Positions 16,693-23,765 of a stretch of 41,222 nucleotides of DNA are shown here, piece after piece (positions within the stretch are counted from its first letter, which is position 1; each line of letters starts with the position of its first letter). Below the pieces are notes generated by a model. The model worked only from the letters and a program-made list of their open reading frames with translations. It was not told where the DNA came from and ran no database searches. Made by a program: the position numbers and the translations under genes. Source of the DNA: CALACW01 sp002431305 (GTDB taxonomy: Bacteria; Bacillota; Clostridia; Oscillospirales; Acutalibacteraceae); assembly GCA_937890355.1 (NCBI GenBank), contig CALACW010000044.1, forward strand, positions 1 through 41,222, written 5' to 3'.

Positions 16693-19521
16693 TTAATGAA
16701 AAAGGTTATCGAAGAAATTCTTGATATATGCAATAAACGCTTTTAAAAATTCAATAAATGAGAAATGCGGTTTTACGAATTTAACAGTTATCTCCGTCTC
16801 AGATATTGCATTGCCCTCTTCATCGACAAGCGTTGCAGTAACGGTTACATCCGTTTTCTTTGATGAAGCATAGGTGAGAACGCCGTCATTGTTTATAGAG
16901 GCGTTTTTATTTCCCGAAACTGACCATTTAACACCCGAGGAAATGCCGTCGAGGTCGAGGTACGAAAGCGAAATGCTCGTTGAGGCAAAGTATGCCGTCG
17001 TGAGTGTAAGTTCGTTATTCTCGATTTTTTCGCCGTTTGCGTAGAATCCCGAAGTTTCGTCCTTGCCGGGAACCGTGAGCTTCGTTATAACGTTCTGACG
17101 GGAAAGGGAAGCGAAATCCTCGTTATCGGGATAAAGCTCCGTGTAACGCGCGTATTTTTCGCTTGAAAGGCAAGCTTTGATAGTAACTTTCTTCGTCTTT
17201 TCTGAGCGTGTTACGAGCATGTTTTCATGCGTGATTATCTTGTTGTCCGAGGACTTGAATTTGTCCCAAAGCTCCGATGGGTGAGAAAGGTCTATCGATA
17301 CGGGAACAATACCTGAATTTGTCATGTCGGCATATGAATAAACCCATTTGACAGTTTTGCCGTCCTCTGCGAACGAAGCCTCGGTGAACGCGTGAAGATT
17401 GTTTATAACGCATGTTTTTGATACGTTCGCGCCGTCGTTTATTCCGTCGAAGAAATGAGCCTTTACTTCTGCCATTAACTCTTTTTCTTTGTCGATTTCA
17501 GCCTGAGTCAAAGGCATTACGGTTATGTCAAACGTCTTTTCGACTTCTATATCGTATAATACGCTCTTCATTTTAGCCGTTAACGTTACGGTCTTTGCGT
17601 TCTCCCCGGGGAGAGGTCTGTAAACGAATGCTCTGTACGCATTGATTTTAATAACGCTCTCGTCGCTGCTCGCTACCGAGAATTTATAATTATAATAATC
17701 CTCAATGCCTGTCTTTACGGGGATTATAAGCTGAATATCATCCGAAACCGCGTCGGGATTAATCGACTCGTCGGTTCCGAATATTTTTAACTTGTTAACG
17801 GTATAATTCTCGTCAAAGAGCTTCTGAAGTTCGTTTTTGAAATCCTCTCCGAGAGCCTTTACGGTTACGGTGAATTCCTTTGTGAGAATTATGTCAGCCT
17901 CGTCATACGACGTACGGTTAAACGTAAACGTTGCGGTAAGGGTTACGGTTTTATCTTCTGCGCCTCTCTTTACAAGGCCGATATACGGGTCGAAAAGAGT
18001 GTCTGCGGTCGACTGACTGCTCGAATCAATTTTTATAGCGTCGGTATCGGACGAGGCCCATGATACGAGTACGAATTTTTTATTGTCAACGACTTTGGGA
18101 AGAACAAGGTTTCCGGTAACCTCGGAAAGGCTTTCATTATCGCCTTTTATTGCGTCCTCGGTTACTTTCGAGAGAATATTCTCGTTCATATAATCCTTAA
18201 CTTTCGCCTGATCCCAGTTTACTACGGCGTTGGTCGTATATTCTTCTTCGGCTCCGTTATACTCGATAACGAATGTCGTTTCAACGGAATTGAACCACAT
18301 TACTCTGAATCCGTCGGGATCTGCATAGAAATATGTGATCGTTCCGTCCTTGGCTATGCACGTTTCGTCCGCGCTCGACTTTATCGTAACGTTTACGTCG
18401 TCAAAGCCTAAAGAAGCAAGAGCAGATTTTACCATATCGATAACGTTTGTGTCCCTGCCGTATTTTGGGGTGAGCCTGAACCATGAGTCGTCGAGAGCCT
18501 TTACCGCTGACGACGCGTGCTCCTTATCTTCCTCGGTGGGTTCGGTTTTCTCGATTATCTCAATTGTGCAGTTTACGCCCTGCTTTGCGATAATGTCGGC
18601 TGTATTTCCTCCCGAGAGCGTGCCTTTGTTTGCGCATTTTTCAATAGTGAGTTTGGGATTCAGTCCGTACTGATTATAGCTTGAAGCAACGTTTTCCTGT
18701 GCGATAATACCGCCCGAATAGCCGTAGTCTCCGCTTCCTCCCGTGACGTCGCCGTTATTCGTACATCCGGTTACGAATATTTTGTTTTCCGAAGCGTTTG
18801 CTGTTACGGCGGCGATGATTCCGCCCGAATATCCTGCGGCGTTTGTCGATGTTACATAGCCGTTGTTTACGCAGTCTGTAACGTTACCGCCGTTGTTTTC
18901 TCCGACGATACCGCCCGCGTAAGACGTTACTTTAATTTGTCCGTTGTTTGTACAGCCCGTGACAAGTCCCGTGTTTTTACCTGCGATACCGCCTACGTAA
19001 GTAACTCTCTTTGTCGAAGAAACCGAAAGGGAGACGAGGTTTTTGCAGTTTTCGATAGTTCCGTTGTTAAGCCCCGCAATGCCTCCGTGGTAGTTCTTTG
19101 CGGTCTTTACGCTCAATGTTCCGTCAACCGTGAGATTCTTAACGGTTCCGCCTTTTCCGACGGTTCTGAAAAGTCCGCCGTAAATCGCAGTGATGTTTTC
19201 GAGCGAGTATTTTACGCTGTGTCCGTTTCCGTCGAACGTTCCGTTGAAATCCTGTGCTGAGCCTATCTGCATCCATTTTGCGCCCGTGACGTCGATGTCA
19301 TTTTTGAGTACGGCGCACGCGGTGTTGTCGTTCGTGTTTACTTCGTTTGCAAACCACGCAAGCTCCGACGGCGTAGAAATCGAATACGCGTCGTTTTCAT
19401 AAGCAGGTTCGCTCATGCTCGTGCCGTCCCATACGGCATATACGAATCCGACGGAGCCGACCGACAGACACATGATAAGACTTAATGCAAGAGACAGGAC
19501 TCTTTTTAATGATTTGTTCAT
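16693..19521 (-). CDS. secreted GLUG-repeat / Ig-like surface protein under a cobalamin riboswitch
   Basis: 942 residues. The signal peptide (MNKSLKRVLSLALSLIM, cleavage after VYA near residue 29) is followed by GLUG-type repeats (about 95-300) with recurring GGI.G.N.G.I..C.N patterns, for example GGIAGLNNGTIENCKN and GGIIAAVTANASENK, which usually form a beta-helix. Several atypical bacterial Ig-like modules follow (about 430-830, with VSWASSDTDAIKI and the similar SVASSDESVIKINAYR). A BIG2-like module (SGVKWSVSGNKNASINNDGV) lies near 865-900. The C-terminal ~22 residues are hydrophobic/amphipathic (SFIEFLKAFIAYIKNFFDNL). There is no LPXTG or transporter motif. AGGAGGA precedes the ATG. The upstream leader contains a cobalamin riboswitch and terminator, so expression should fall when B12 is plentiful. 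The molecular role is unknown; a surface corrinoid-capture or adhesion role is inference. Confidence 0.87.
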   Translation of the reverse strand: MNKSLKRVLSLALSLIMCLSVGSVGFVYAVWDGTSMSEPAYENDAYSISTPSELAWFANEVNTNDNTACAVLKNDIDVTGAKWMQIGSAQDFNGTFDGNGHSVKYSLENITAIYGGLFRTVGKGGTVKNLTVDGTLSVKTAKNYHGGIAGLNNGTIENCKNLVSLSVSSTKRVTYVGGIAGKNTGLVTGCTNNGQIKVTSYAGGIVGENNGGNVTDCVNNGYVTSTNAAGYSGGIIAAVTANASENKIFVTGCTNNGDVTGGSGDYGYSGGIIAQENVASSYNQYGLNPKLTIEKCANKGTLSGGNTADIIAKQGVNCTIEIIEKTEPTEEDKEHASSAVKALDDSWFRLTPKYGRDTNVIDMVKSALASLGFDDVNVTIKSSADETCIAKDGTITYFYADPDGFRVMWFNSVETTFVIEYNGAEEEYTTNAVVNWDQAKVKDYMNENILSKVTEDAIKGDNESLSEVTGNLVLPKVVDNKKFVLVSWASSDTDAIKIDSSSQSTADTLFDPYIGLVKRGAEDKTVTLTATFTFNRTSYDEADIILTKEFTVTVKALGEDFKNELQKLFDENYTVNKLKIFGTDESINPDAVSDDIQLIIPVKTGIEDYYNYKFSVASSDESVIKINAYRAFVYRPLPGENAKTVTLTAKMKSVLYDIEVEKTFDITVMPLTQAEIDKEKELMAEVKAHFFDGINDGANVSKTCVINNLHAFTEASFAEDGKTVKWVYSYADMTNSGIVPVSIDLSHPSELWDKFKSSDNKIITHENMLVTRSEKTKKVTIKACLSSEKYARYTELYPDNEDFASLSRQNVITKLTVPGKDETSGFYANGEKIENNELTLTTAYFASTSISLSYLDLDGISSGVKWSVSGNKNASINNDGVLTYASSKKTDVTVTATLVDEEGNAISETEITVKFVKPHFSFIEFLKAFIAYIKNFFDNLFH

Positions 19522-19550
19522 GTGTGTTTTTCCTCCTGTAAAATAATCAC

Positions 19551-19578
19551 AAAAAAAGTACCCTCATAAGGAGGGTAC
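19551..19578 (-). terminator. Terminator in the cobalamin riboswitch expression platform
   Basis: An 8-bp stem (GTACCCTC with GAGGGTAC, 5-nt loop) spans 19558-19578 and is followed by seven Us (19551-19557), about 30 nt before the start codon of the GLUG protein. CCCTCC (19570-19575) can instead pair with GGAGGG (19723-19728) just after aptamer P1, a possible 6-bp antiterminator. Confidence 0.87.
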
Positions 19579-19689
19579 GAAAAACACGCAGACAAAAGCC
19601 GGACGGTACAGATAAATCTGAATCGTTTGACTGTGAATTTTATCATAAGTATAAAGCAAAAAGGAGTTTTTATTTCCTTTTGTTTTCAG

Positions 19690-19862
19690 GACTGCTCTCC
19701 ATTGCCCGAAAGCAGGGTTATTCCCTCCGGATACGGTAAGTATTCTGACTTATGAATTCAAAAACTAATGAATTCAATTACAGTAATGGCTGTTGCGACG
19801 GATTTTCACCGAGATTCCCTTTTTAATTCAGAAACAGAGCTCCTGACGCCGTATCGTAATGA
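19690..19862 (-). ncRNA. Cobalamin riboswitch aptamer
   Basis: The minus strand carries the conserved core AGGGAATC then GGTGAAAATCCGTCGC (around 19794-19822), followed by the L5 hairpin CAGCCATTACTG and the AGTCAGAATACTTACC segment (19734-19749), which corresponds to the B12-box region. P1 closes as GATACGG (19849-19855) with CCGTATC (19730-19736). A downstream hairpin (TGCTTTC/GAGAGCA) has AATGG (19699-19703), which is complementary to CCATT in L5 (19785-19789), giving the expected L5-L13 kissing pair. Class I/II-type cobalamin aptamers of this form normally repress corrinoid uptake or synthesis genes on ligand binding. Here the only gene downstream encodes the GLUG protein. Confidence 0.93.
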
Positions 19863-19885
19863 CAGTATTTAATTTATGCGTGTAT

Positions 19886-19914
19886 ATTATATGACAATTA
19901 TAAATTTAAGTCAA
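19886..19914 (-). promoter_or_regulatory. Promoter of the riboswitch-GLUG transcript
   Basis: Minus strand TTGACT (19909-19914), 17-bp spacer, TATAAT (19886-19891), about 25 nt upstream of aptamer P1. Confidence 0.8.
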
Positions 19915-19939
19915 CATTCGGAAAAAAATGAATTTACGA

Positions 19940-19968
19940 TTGAAATTATCTTTTTGTGATGATATACT
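19940..19968 (+). promoter_or_regulatory. Promoter of the esterase gene
   Basis: TTGAAA (19940-19945), 17-bp spacer, TATACT (19963-19968), divergent from the riboswitch promoter and 28 nt before the esterase ATG. Confidence 0.72.
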
Positions 19969-19995
19969 TTATAAAAAACAAAGGTGTTAAATAAA

Positions 19996-20739
19996 ATGTC
20001 AATTGCAACGTTTAATTTTGCCTCGCAGGCGTTAAAAAAACAGACAGAGGTTACCGTGTGTTTCCCCGAAACCTATTCCGAGAGAGGCGGCGTTTCCGAC
20101 AGAAAGACTCTGTGGCTTCTGCACGGATTGTCGGACGACAACACATGCTGGACTCGTTTTTCCTCAATAGAGCGTTACGCGGGCGAGTACGGCATAACCG
20201 TCATAATGCCCGACGGCGACAGGAGCATGTACTGCGACAACGTTTACTCGCAGAATTTTAAGGAGTTTATAGTAAAAGAGCTTCCCGAGTATTTTCATTC
20301 GATTATAGGAATTTCAAACGACAGGGATAAAAACTTTATCGCCGGTCTTTCTATGGGCGGTATGGGTGCCGCCAAAATTGCTCTCGGCAATCCCGACAAA
20401 TACTTCGGTTTCGGCTCGTTTTCCGGACTTCTCGATTTAAAATACGTCGCGGCGGGATTTGCGAATACTATTGATTCAGAGTTCCCGTTTATGAAACCGT
20501 TTTTTAAAGACGGCACGACTGAAGATCCGAAAACCATGCTTGATAAAGAAAAACATAAGGACATGAAAATGTACGTCGCGTGCGGTAAGCAGGATTTTTG
20601 GATAAAAGCGTCGGAATCGTTTAAGGAAAAAGCCGATAAACTGGGTATGGACGTAAAATACGTTTTCGAGGACGGCGGTCATGAATGGGCGTTATGGGAC
20701 AGAAACGTAAAGCGTTGTATAGAGTATATGGTAAAATAA
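19996..20739 (+). CDS. EstA/esterase D-family serine esterase
   Basis: 247 residues from the ATG at 19996 (MSIATFNFASQALKK). This start is favoured because AAAGG(TG) is upstream; the upstream in-frame GTG at 19984 lies within that site. The fold is an alpha/beta hydrolase of the putative esterase (tributyrin esterase / S-formylglutathione hydrolase) family: TLWLLHGLSDDNTCWTR (oxyanion loop, about 36-52), nucleophile Ser in AGLSMGGMGA (about 117-126) and the final His in EDGGHEWALWD (near 232). Relatives deacetylate carbohydrates or hydrolyse short acyl esters. No signal peptide is seen, so it is probably cytoplasmic. Single-gene transcript with its own promoter and a strong terminator; no partner genes. 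Confidence 0.92.
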   Translation: MSIATFNFASQALKKQTEVTVCFPETYSERGGVSDRKTLWLLHGLSDDNTCWTRFSSIERYAGEYGITVIMPDGDRSMYCDNVYSQNFKEFIVKELPEYFHSIIGISNDRDKNFIAGLSMGGMGAAKIALGNPDKYFGFGSFSGLLDLKYVAAGFANTIDSEFPFMKPFFKDGTTEDPKTMLDKEKHKDMKMYVACGKQDFWIKASESFKEKADKLGMDVKYVFEDGGHEWALWDRNVKRCIEYMVK

Positions 20740-20758
20740 TTATAGATAAATAAAACTA

Positions 20759-20795
20759 ACCGCCGGAACGGATTTTGAAAGAACGTTCCGGCGGT
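20759..20795. terminator. Bidirectional intrinsic terminator
   Basis: 12-bp stem ACCGCCGGAACG (20759-20770) with CGTTCCGGCGGT (20784-20795). The minus-strand side ends in TAGTTTTATTT and the plus side is less U-rich. It separates the convergent esterase and metal ATPase genes. Confidence 0.85.
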
Positions 20796-20807
20796 ATTGA
20801 TCTATAT

Positions 20808-22685
20808 TTATTTTTCTAATTTTAACGCTCTTGTCGCGTTGAGCACGGCGATAACCATAACGCCGACGTCCGCAAAAATTGCGGCCCACATATTTGCAAT
20901 TCCGAGCGCGCCGAGAATCAGGCACACCGCTTTTATAAGAAGCGCGAATACGATATTTTCCTTAACGATTCGTAAGGTTTTCTTCGAGATTTTCGTCGCA
21001 AGCGGAATCTTTGCGGGGTCGTCGTCCATTAATACTATGTCCGCCGCTTCGATAGCCGCGTCCGAACCGAGCGCGCCCATCGCTATGCCTATGTCCGCTC
21101 TCGAAAGTACGGGGGCGTCGTTTATTCCGTCGCCGACGAACGCAAGTTTATCCCTGTCCGTCTTTTCACTGAGAAGTTTCTCAACTTCGCTTACCTTATC
21201 CGCGGGGAGCAACTGGGATTTGTATTCGTCAATTCCGATTTCGGAAGCTACGCGTTTCGCTGTGTTTTCGGAGTCGCCCGTGAGCATAACGGTTTTTTTG
21301 ATTCCGTGATGTTTTAAGAGTGCAATCGCTTCTTTCGACGTGTCTTTTACTATATCGGAAATGACTATGCATCCTGCATACTTTCCGTCGACGCTTACGT
21401 ATACGACCGTTCCCTCGTCATGAATGTCGGAAACATTTATATTTTCAAGCTTCATTAATTTAATGTTGCCTGCGAAAACCTGTTTCGAATCGACCATTGC
21501 CGAAACGCCGTGACCGGAAATTTCCTTTACGTCGGTTACCTTGCTTCTGTCGATATCCTTGCCGTAATGCTTTTTAAGGCTTAAACTGATGGGATGGCTC
21601 GAACCGCTCTCCGCGTACGAGGCGTAATATAAAAGCGAGTCGGAATCAAATCCTTCCGACGGGTATACGCCCGTTACCTCGAAAACGCCCTTTGTGAGCG
21701 TACCGGTTTTATCGAATACAATGTATTTTGCGTCCGAAAGAGCTTCAAGATAGTTGGAACCCTTTACGAGTATGCCGTTGCTCGAAGCGCATCCGATTCC
21801 GGCAAAGAAACTCAAAGGAATCGAAATTACAAGCGCGCACGGACAGCTTATTACAAGGAACGTAAGCGCTCTCGTTATCCAGTCGCCCCATGCGGGAGAC
21901 TGACCGATTATAAGTCTTACGACAGGGGGGAGAATCGCAAGAGCGAGCGCGCCGATACATACGGCGGGGGTGTAGTATTTTGCAAATTTCGTGATGAAAT
22001 TCTCGCTCTTTGATTTCTTCATGCTCGAATTCTCAACGAGGTCGAGTATTTTCGAAACCGTGGATTCGCCGAATTCCTTAGTCGTTTTGATTCTGATTTC
22101 GCCCGTGAGGTTAATGCATCCGCTGATAACCTCGTCACCGAGTCCAACGTTTCTCGGAACGCTCTCACCCGTGAGCGCGCTCGTGTCAAGCGTTGTTTCG
22201 CCCGAAACAACAATACCGTCGATAGGTACCTTCTCACCGGGATTTACGATAATTTCGGTGCCTGTCTCAACATCGTCCGGGTCGACCTGCTCTAACTTTC
22301 CGTCGATTTCGACGTTTGCATAGTCGGGACGGATGTCCATTAATTCGGTTATGTTCTTACGGCTCTTGCCGACGGCTGCGCTCTGGAAAAGCTCGCCTAT
22401 CTGATAGAACAGCATAACCGCGACGCCCTCGCGGAAGTCGCCCAATCCGATAGCTCCGACCGTCGCGACCGCCATAAGGAAGTTTTCGTCGAAAATCTGC
22501 CCATTGAATATACCCTTGACGGCTTTTTTCAGTATATCGTAACCGATAACCGCGTAGGGAATGAGATAAAGAACCGCCTGAATCCAAACGTTTAACTCGA
22601 CGAATTTAAACAGAACCGACAGTATAATCACAAGGATTGCCGATATTATAATACGTATAAGAACTTTTTTCTGTTTTTTATTCAT
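20808..22685 (-). CDS. cadA: P1B-type heavy-metal exporting ATPase (Zn/Cd/Pb type)
   Basis: 625 residues. P1B hallmarks: TGES in the actuator domain (SALTGESVPRNVG, about 170-180), the CPC metal motif in TM6 (ISCPCALVISIPLSFFAG), the phosphorylation site DKTGT (VFDKTGTLTKG), HP locus (SSHPIS), MLTGD and GDGINDAPVLSRADIG. CPC with a C-terminal D in the last membrane helix region (ADVGVMVIAV) fits the Zn2+/Cd2+ subgroup rather than copper. It has no N-terminal metal-binding domain; that function is supplied by the separate HMA protein encoded just upstream. About eight membrane segments are visible. It exports metal from the cytoplasm. GGAG precedes the ATG. It is downstream of the HMA gene by 39 nt in one operon with an ArsR-type operator at the promoter. 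Confidence 0.93.
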   Translation of the reverse strand: MNKKQKKVLIRIIISAILVIILSVLFKFVELNVWIQAVLYLIPYAVIGYDILKKAVKGIFNGQIFDENFLMAVATVGAIGLGDFREGVAVMLFYQIGELFQSAAVGKSRKNITELMDIRPDYANVEIDGKLEQVDPDDVETGTEIIVNPGEKVPIDGIVVSGETTLDTSALTGESVPRNVGLGDEVISGCINLTGEIRIKTTKEFGESTVSKILDLVENSSMKKSKSENFITKFAKYYTPAVCIGALALAILPPVVRLIIGQSPAWGDWITRALTFLVISCPCALVISIPLSFFAGIGCASSNGILVKGSNYLEALSDAKYIVFDKTGTLTKGVFEVTGVYPSEGFDSDSLLYYASYAESGSSHPISLSLKKHYGKDIDRSKVTDVKEISGHGVSAMVDSKQVFAGNIKLMKLENINVSDIHDEGTVVYVSVDGKYAGCIVISDIVKDTSKEAIALLKHHGIKKTVMLTGDSENTAKRVASEIGIDEYKSQLLPADKVSEVEKLLSEKTDRDKLAFVGDGINDAPVLSRADIGIAMGALGSDAAIEAADIVLMDDDPAKIPLATKISKKTLRIVKENIVFALLIKAVCLILGALGIANMWAAIFADVGVMVIAVLNATRALKLEK

Positions 22686-22724
22686 AATAATTAACTCCGA
22701 ATCGTACGGTATTTGGAAACGGCA

Positions 22725-22943
22725 TCAGATGAAGATTTCGCAGTCGTCCTCAACCTTTTTGCAGTTTTTGAGAACGAGTTTCATAGTCTCGTCAACGTCT
22801 GTTCCGTCCTCGAACTCGACTTTCATTTTCTGCGTCATGAACGATACGACCGCCGATTTAACACCCTGAGTCTTTGAAGCCGCGTCCTCCATTTTAGCGG
22901 CGCAGTTTGCGCAGTCTACTTCGATACCGTATGTTTTTTTCAT
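22725..22943 (-). CDS. stand-alone HMA-domain metal-binding protein
   Basis: 72 residues from the ATG at 22941-22943 (MKKTYGIEVDCANC), preceded by GAGG; the longer frame would use a TTG inside the leader. It is a single ferredoxin-like heavy-metal-associated domain with the metal-binding CANC (VDCANCAAKME, residues 9-19), then GVKSAVVSFMTQKMKVEF. A second acidic/Cys stretch at the C-terminus (KNCKKVEDDCEIFI) may add ligands. It probably hands metal to the exporter encoded immediately downstream, replacing the N-terminal domain that P1B ATPases often carry. It is the first gene of the transcript and is under the tandem operator. Confidence 0.92.
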   Translation of the reverse strand: MKKTYGIEVDCANCAAKMEDAASKTQGVKSAVVSFMTQKMKVEFEDGTDVDETMKLVLKNCKKVEDDCEIFI

Positions 22944-22986
22944 GATAATCAAACCTCTTTCAATTGATAAATTTAATGGTAACAGT

Positions 22987-23000
22987 TGAACGATTGTTCA
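22987..23000. promoter_or_regulatory. ArsR/SmtB-type operator, downstream copy
   Basis: Palindrome TGAACGATTGTTCA, between the -10 element and the HMA gene. It resembles the TGAA...TTCA operators of the CadC/SmtB family and repeats the half-sites of the operator in the promoter. Confidence 0.75.
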
Positions 23001-23012
23001 TCTGTCATTTGT

Positions 23013-23042
23013 ATTATAGTTGAACAAGTATTCAATTGTCAA
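23013..23042 (-). promoter_or_regulatory. Efflux-operon promoter with operator in the spacer
   Basis: Minus strand TTGACA (23037-23042), 18-bp spacer, TATAAT (23013-23018). The spacer contains the palindrome TTGAACAAGTATTCAA (23020-23035), so a bound ArsR-type repressor would block polymerase directly. Metal binding by the repressor should release it. Confidence 0.87.
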
Positions 23043-23053
23043 TAGCTTTTTTC

Positions 23054-23093
23054 AAAAAAATAAGAAATATCCGAAAAACTACGGATATTTCTT
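23054..23093 (-). terminator. Intrinsic terminator of the arsR-type gene
   Basis: 12-bp stem AAGAAATATCCG with CGGATATTTCTT (23062-23093), followed on the minus strand by ATTTTTTT. It isolates the regulator gene from the efflux operon promoter. Confidence 0.9.
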
Positions 23094-23111
23094 AAATGTC
23101 GATTATTTTAA

Positions 23112-23471
23112 TTAATGCTTGTGTTTTATGTGCGACTGGGCGATTTCGATTATCGCAGTAATGTGTCCGTCGTCAAAACTGTAATAAATGTGCTTGCCCG
23201 AACGGCGGGATTTGACGATATTATTAGCTTTTAAAATTGCGAGCTGGTGGGAGACTGCGGACTTCGTCATGCCCAGAGCCTCCGCGAGGTCGCACACGCA
23301 GACCTCTTTATTATCAAGAGCGGTAACGATTCTAGCGCGCGTGGGATCGCCCAAAATTTTAAAAAGATTCGCGACTCCCTCAACCTCCTCGTTAGTGAGC
23401 ATTTCGTCCTGTATGGCTTTTATCTTTTCGGGTTCCGAAATGTTACATTCGCATCTTTCTTCATCTATCAT
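23112..23471 (-). CDS. ArsR/SmtB-family metal-sensing repressor (CadC-like)
   Basis: 119 residues from the ATG at 23469-23471 (MIDEERCECN), chosen because AAGGTG lies 7 nt upstream; the longer frame begins with TTG. The winged helix-turn-helix is clear (FKILGDPTRARIVTALDN, CDLAEALGMTKSAVSHQLAILK). Both known metal sites of the family appear: N-terminal CEC plus VCVCD in the DNA-reading region (alpha3N type), and C-terminal DGHITAIIEIAQSHIKH, an exact D-x-H-x10-H-x2-H alpha5 zinc motif. It should repress the HMA-P1B ATPase operon through the two palindromes at 22987-23035 and release it on Zn, Cd or Pb. It is encoded immediately upstream on the same strand, with its own terminator. Confidence 0.93.
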   Translation of the reverse strand: MIDEERCECNISEPEKIKAIQDEMLTNEEVEGVANLFKILGDPTRARIVTALDNKEVCVCDLAEALGMTKSAVSHQLAILKANNIVKSRRSGKHIYYSFDDGHITAIIEIAQSHIKHKH

Positions 23472-23507
23472 AAATATCACCTTAGCAATTCTCAATGCCT
23501 GTAATAG

Positions 23508-23543
23508 AAAACAAACCGTCCTGCCGTAATCTGCAAGACGGTT
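23508..23543 (-). terminator. Intrinsic terminator after tRNA-Val
   Basis: Imperfect stem AACCGTCTTGC (23533-23543) with GCAGGACGGTT (23514-23524), followed by TGTTTTC on the minus strand. It lies between the tRNA and the arsR-type gene. Confidence 0.8.
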
Positions 23544-23544
23544 C

Positions 23545-23621
23545 TGGTGAGGATGAGTGGGCTCGAACCACCGACCTCTTGCATGTCAAGCAAGCACTCT
23601 AACCAACTGAGCTACACCCTC
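23545..23621 (-). tRNA. tRNA-Val (anticodon GAC)
   Basis: Full cloverleaf on the minus strand: acceptor GAGGGTG/CATCCTC, D arm starting GCTCAGTTGG, anticodon stem CTTGC/GCAAG with loop TTGACAT (anticodon GAC, reading GUC), T arm GGTGG-TTCGAGC-CCACT, and an encoded CCA end (23545-23547). No integrated element or attachment-site duplication is seen beside it. Confidence 0.96.
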
Positions 23622-23633
23622 AAAACGAAAGTG

Positions 23634-23662
23634 ATTATATCATAATATTATCAATATGTAAA
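23634..23662 (-). promoter_or_regulatory. Promoter of tRNA-Val
   Basis: Minus strand TTTACA (23657-23662), 17-bp spacer, TATAAT (23634-23639), about 13 nt before the tRNA 5' end. Confidence 0.75.
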
Positions 23663-23706
23663 TAGCTTATCCGAAAATTTTTTATTTTTCACAAAAATTT
23701 TTGGGC

Positions 23707-23735
23707 TTTACATAATCGTTTCTTATATATATAAT
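23707..23735 (+). promoter_or_regulatory. Promoter of the GH3-GH2 operon
   Basis: TTTACA (23707-23712), 17-bp spacer, TATAAT (23730-23735), 30 nt before the GH3 ATG. I see no clear catabolite-repression (cre) box or operator palindrome. Confidence 0.72.
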
Positions 23736-23765
23736 AGAAAAGAAAAAAACTAAGACGGTGATATT

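Noticed and set aside
19984..19995. GTG at 19984 as the esterase start
   Set aside because: It overlaps the AAAGGTG ribosome site; the ATG at 19996 is better placed.
23545..23621. tRNA considered as an integration site for a genomic island
   Set aside because: No integrase and no direct repeat of the tRNA 3' end were seen in the flanking sequence.
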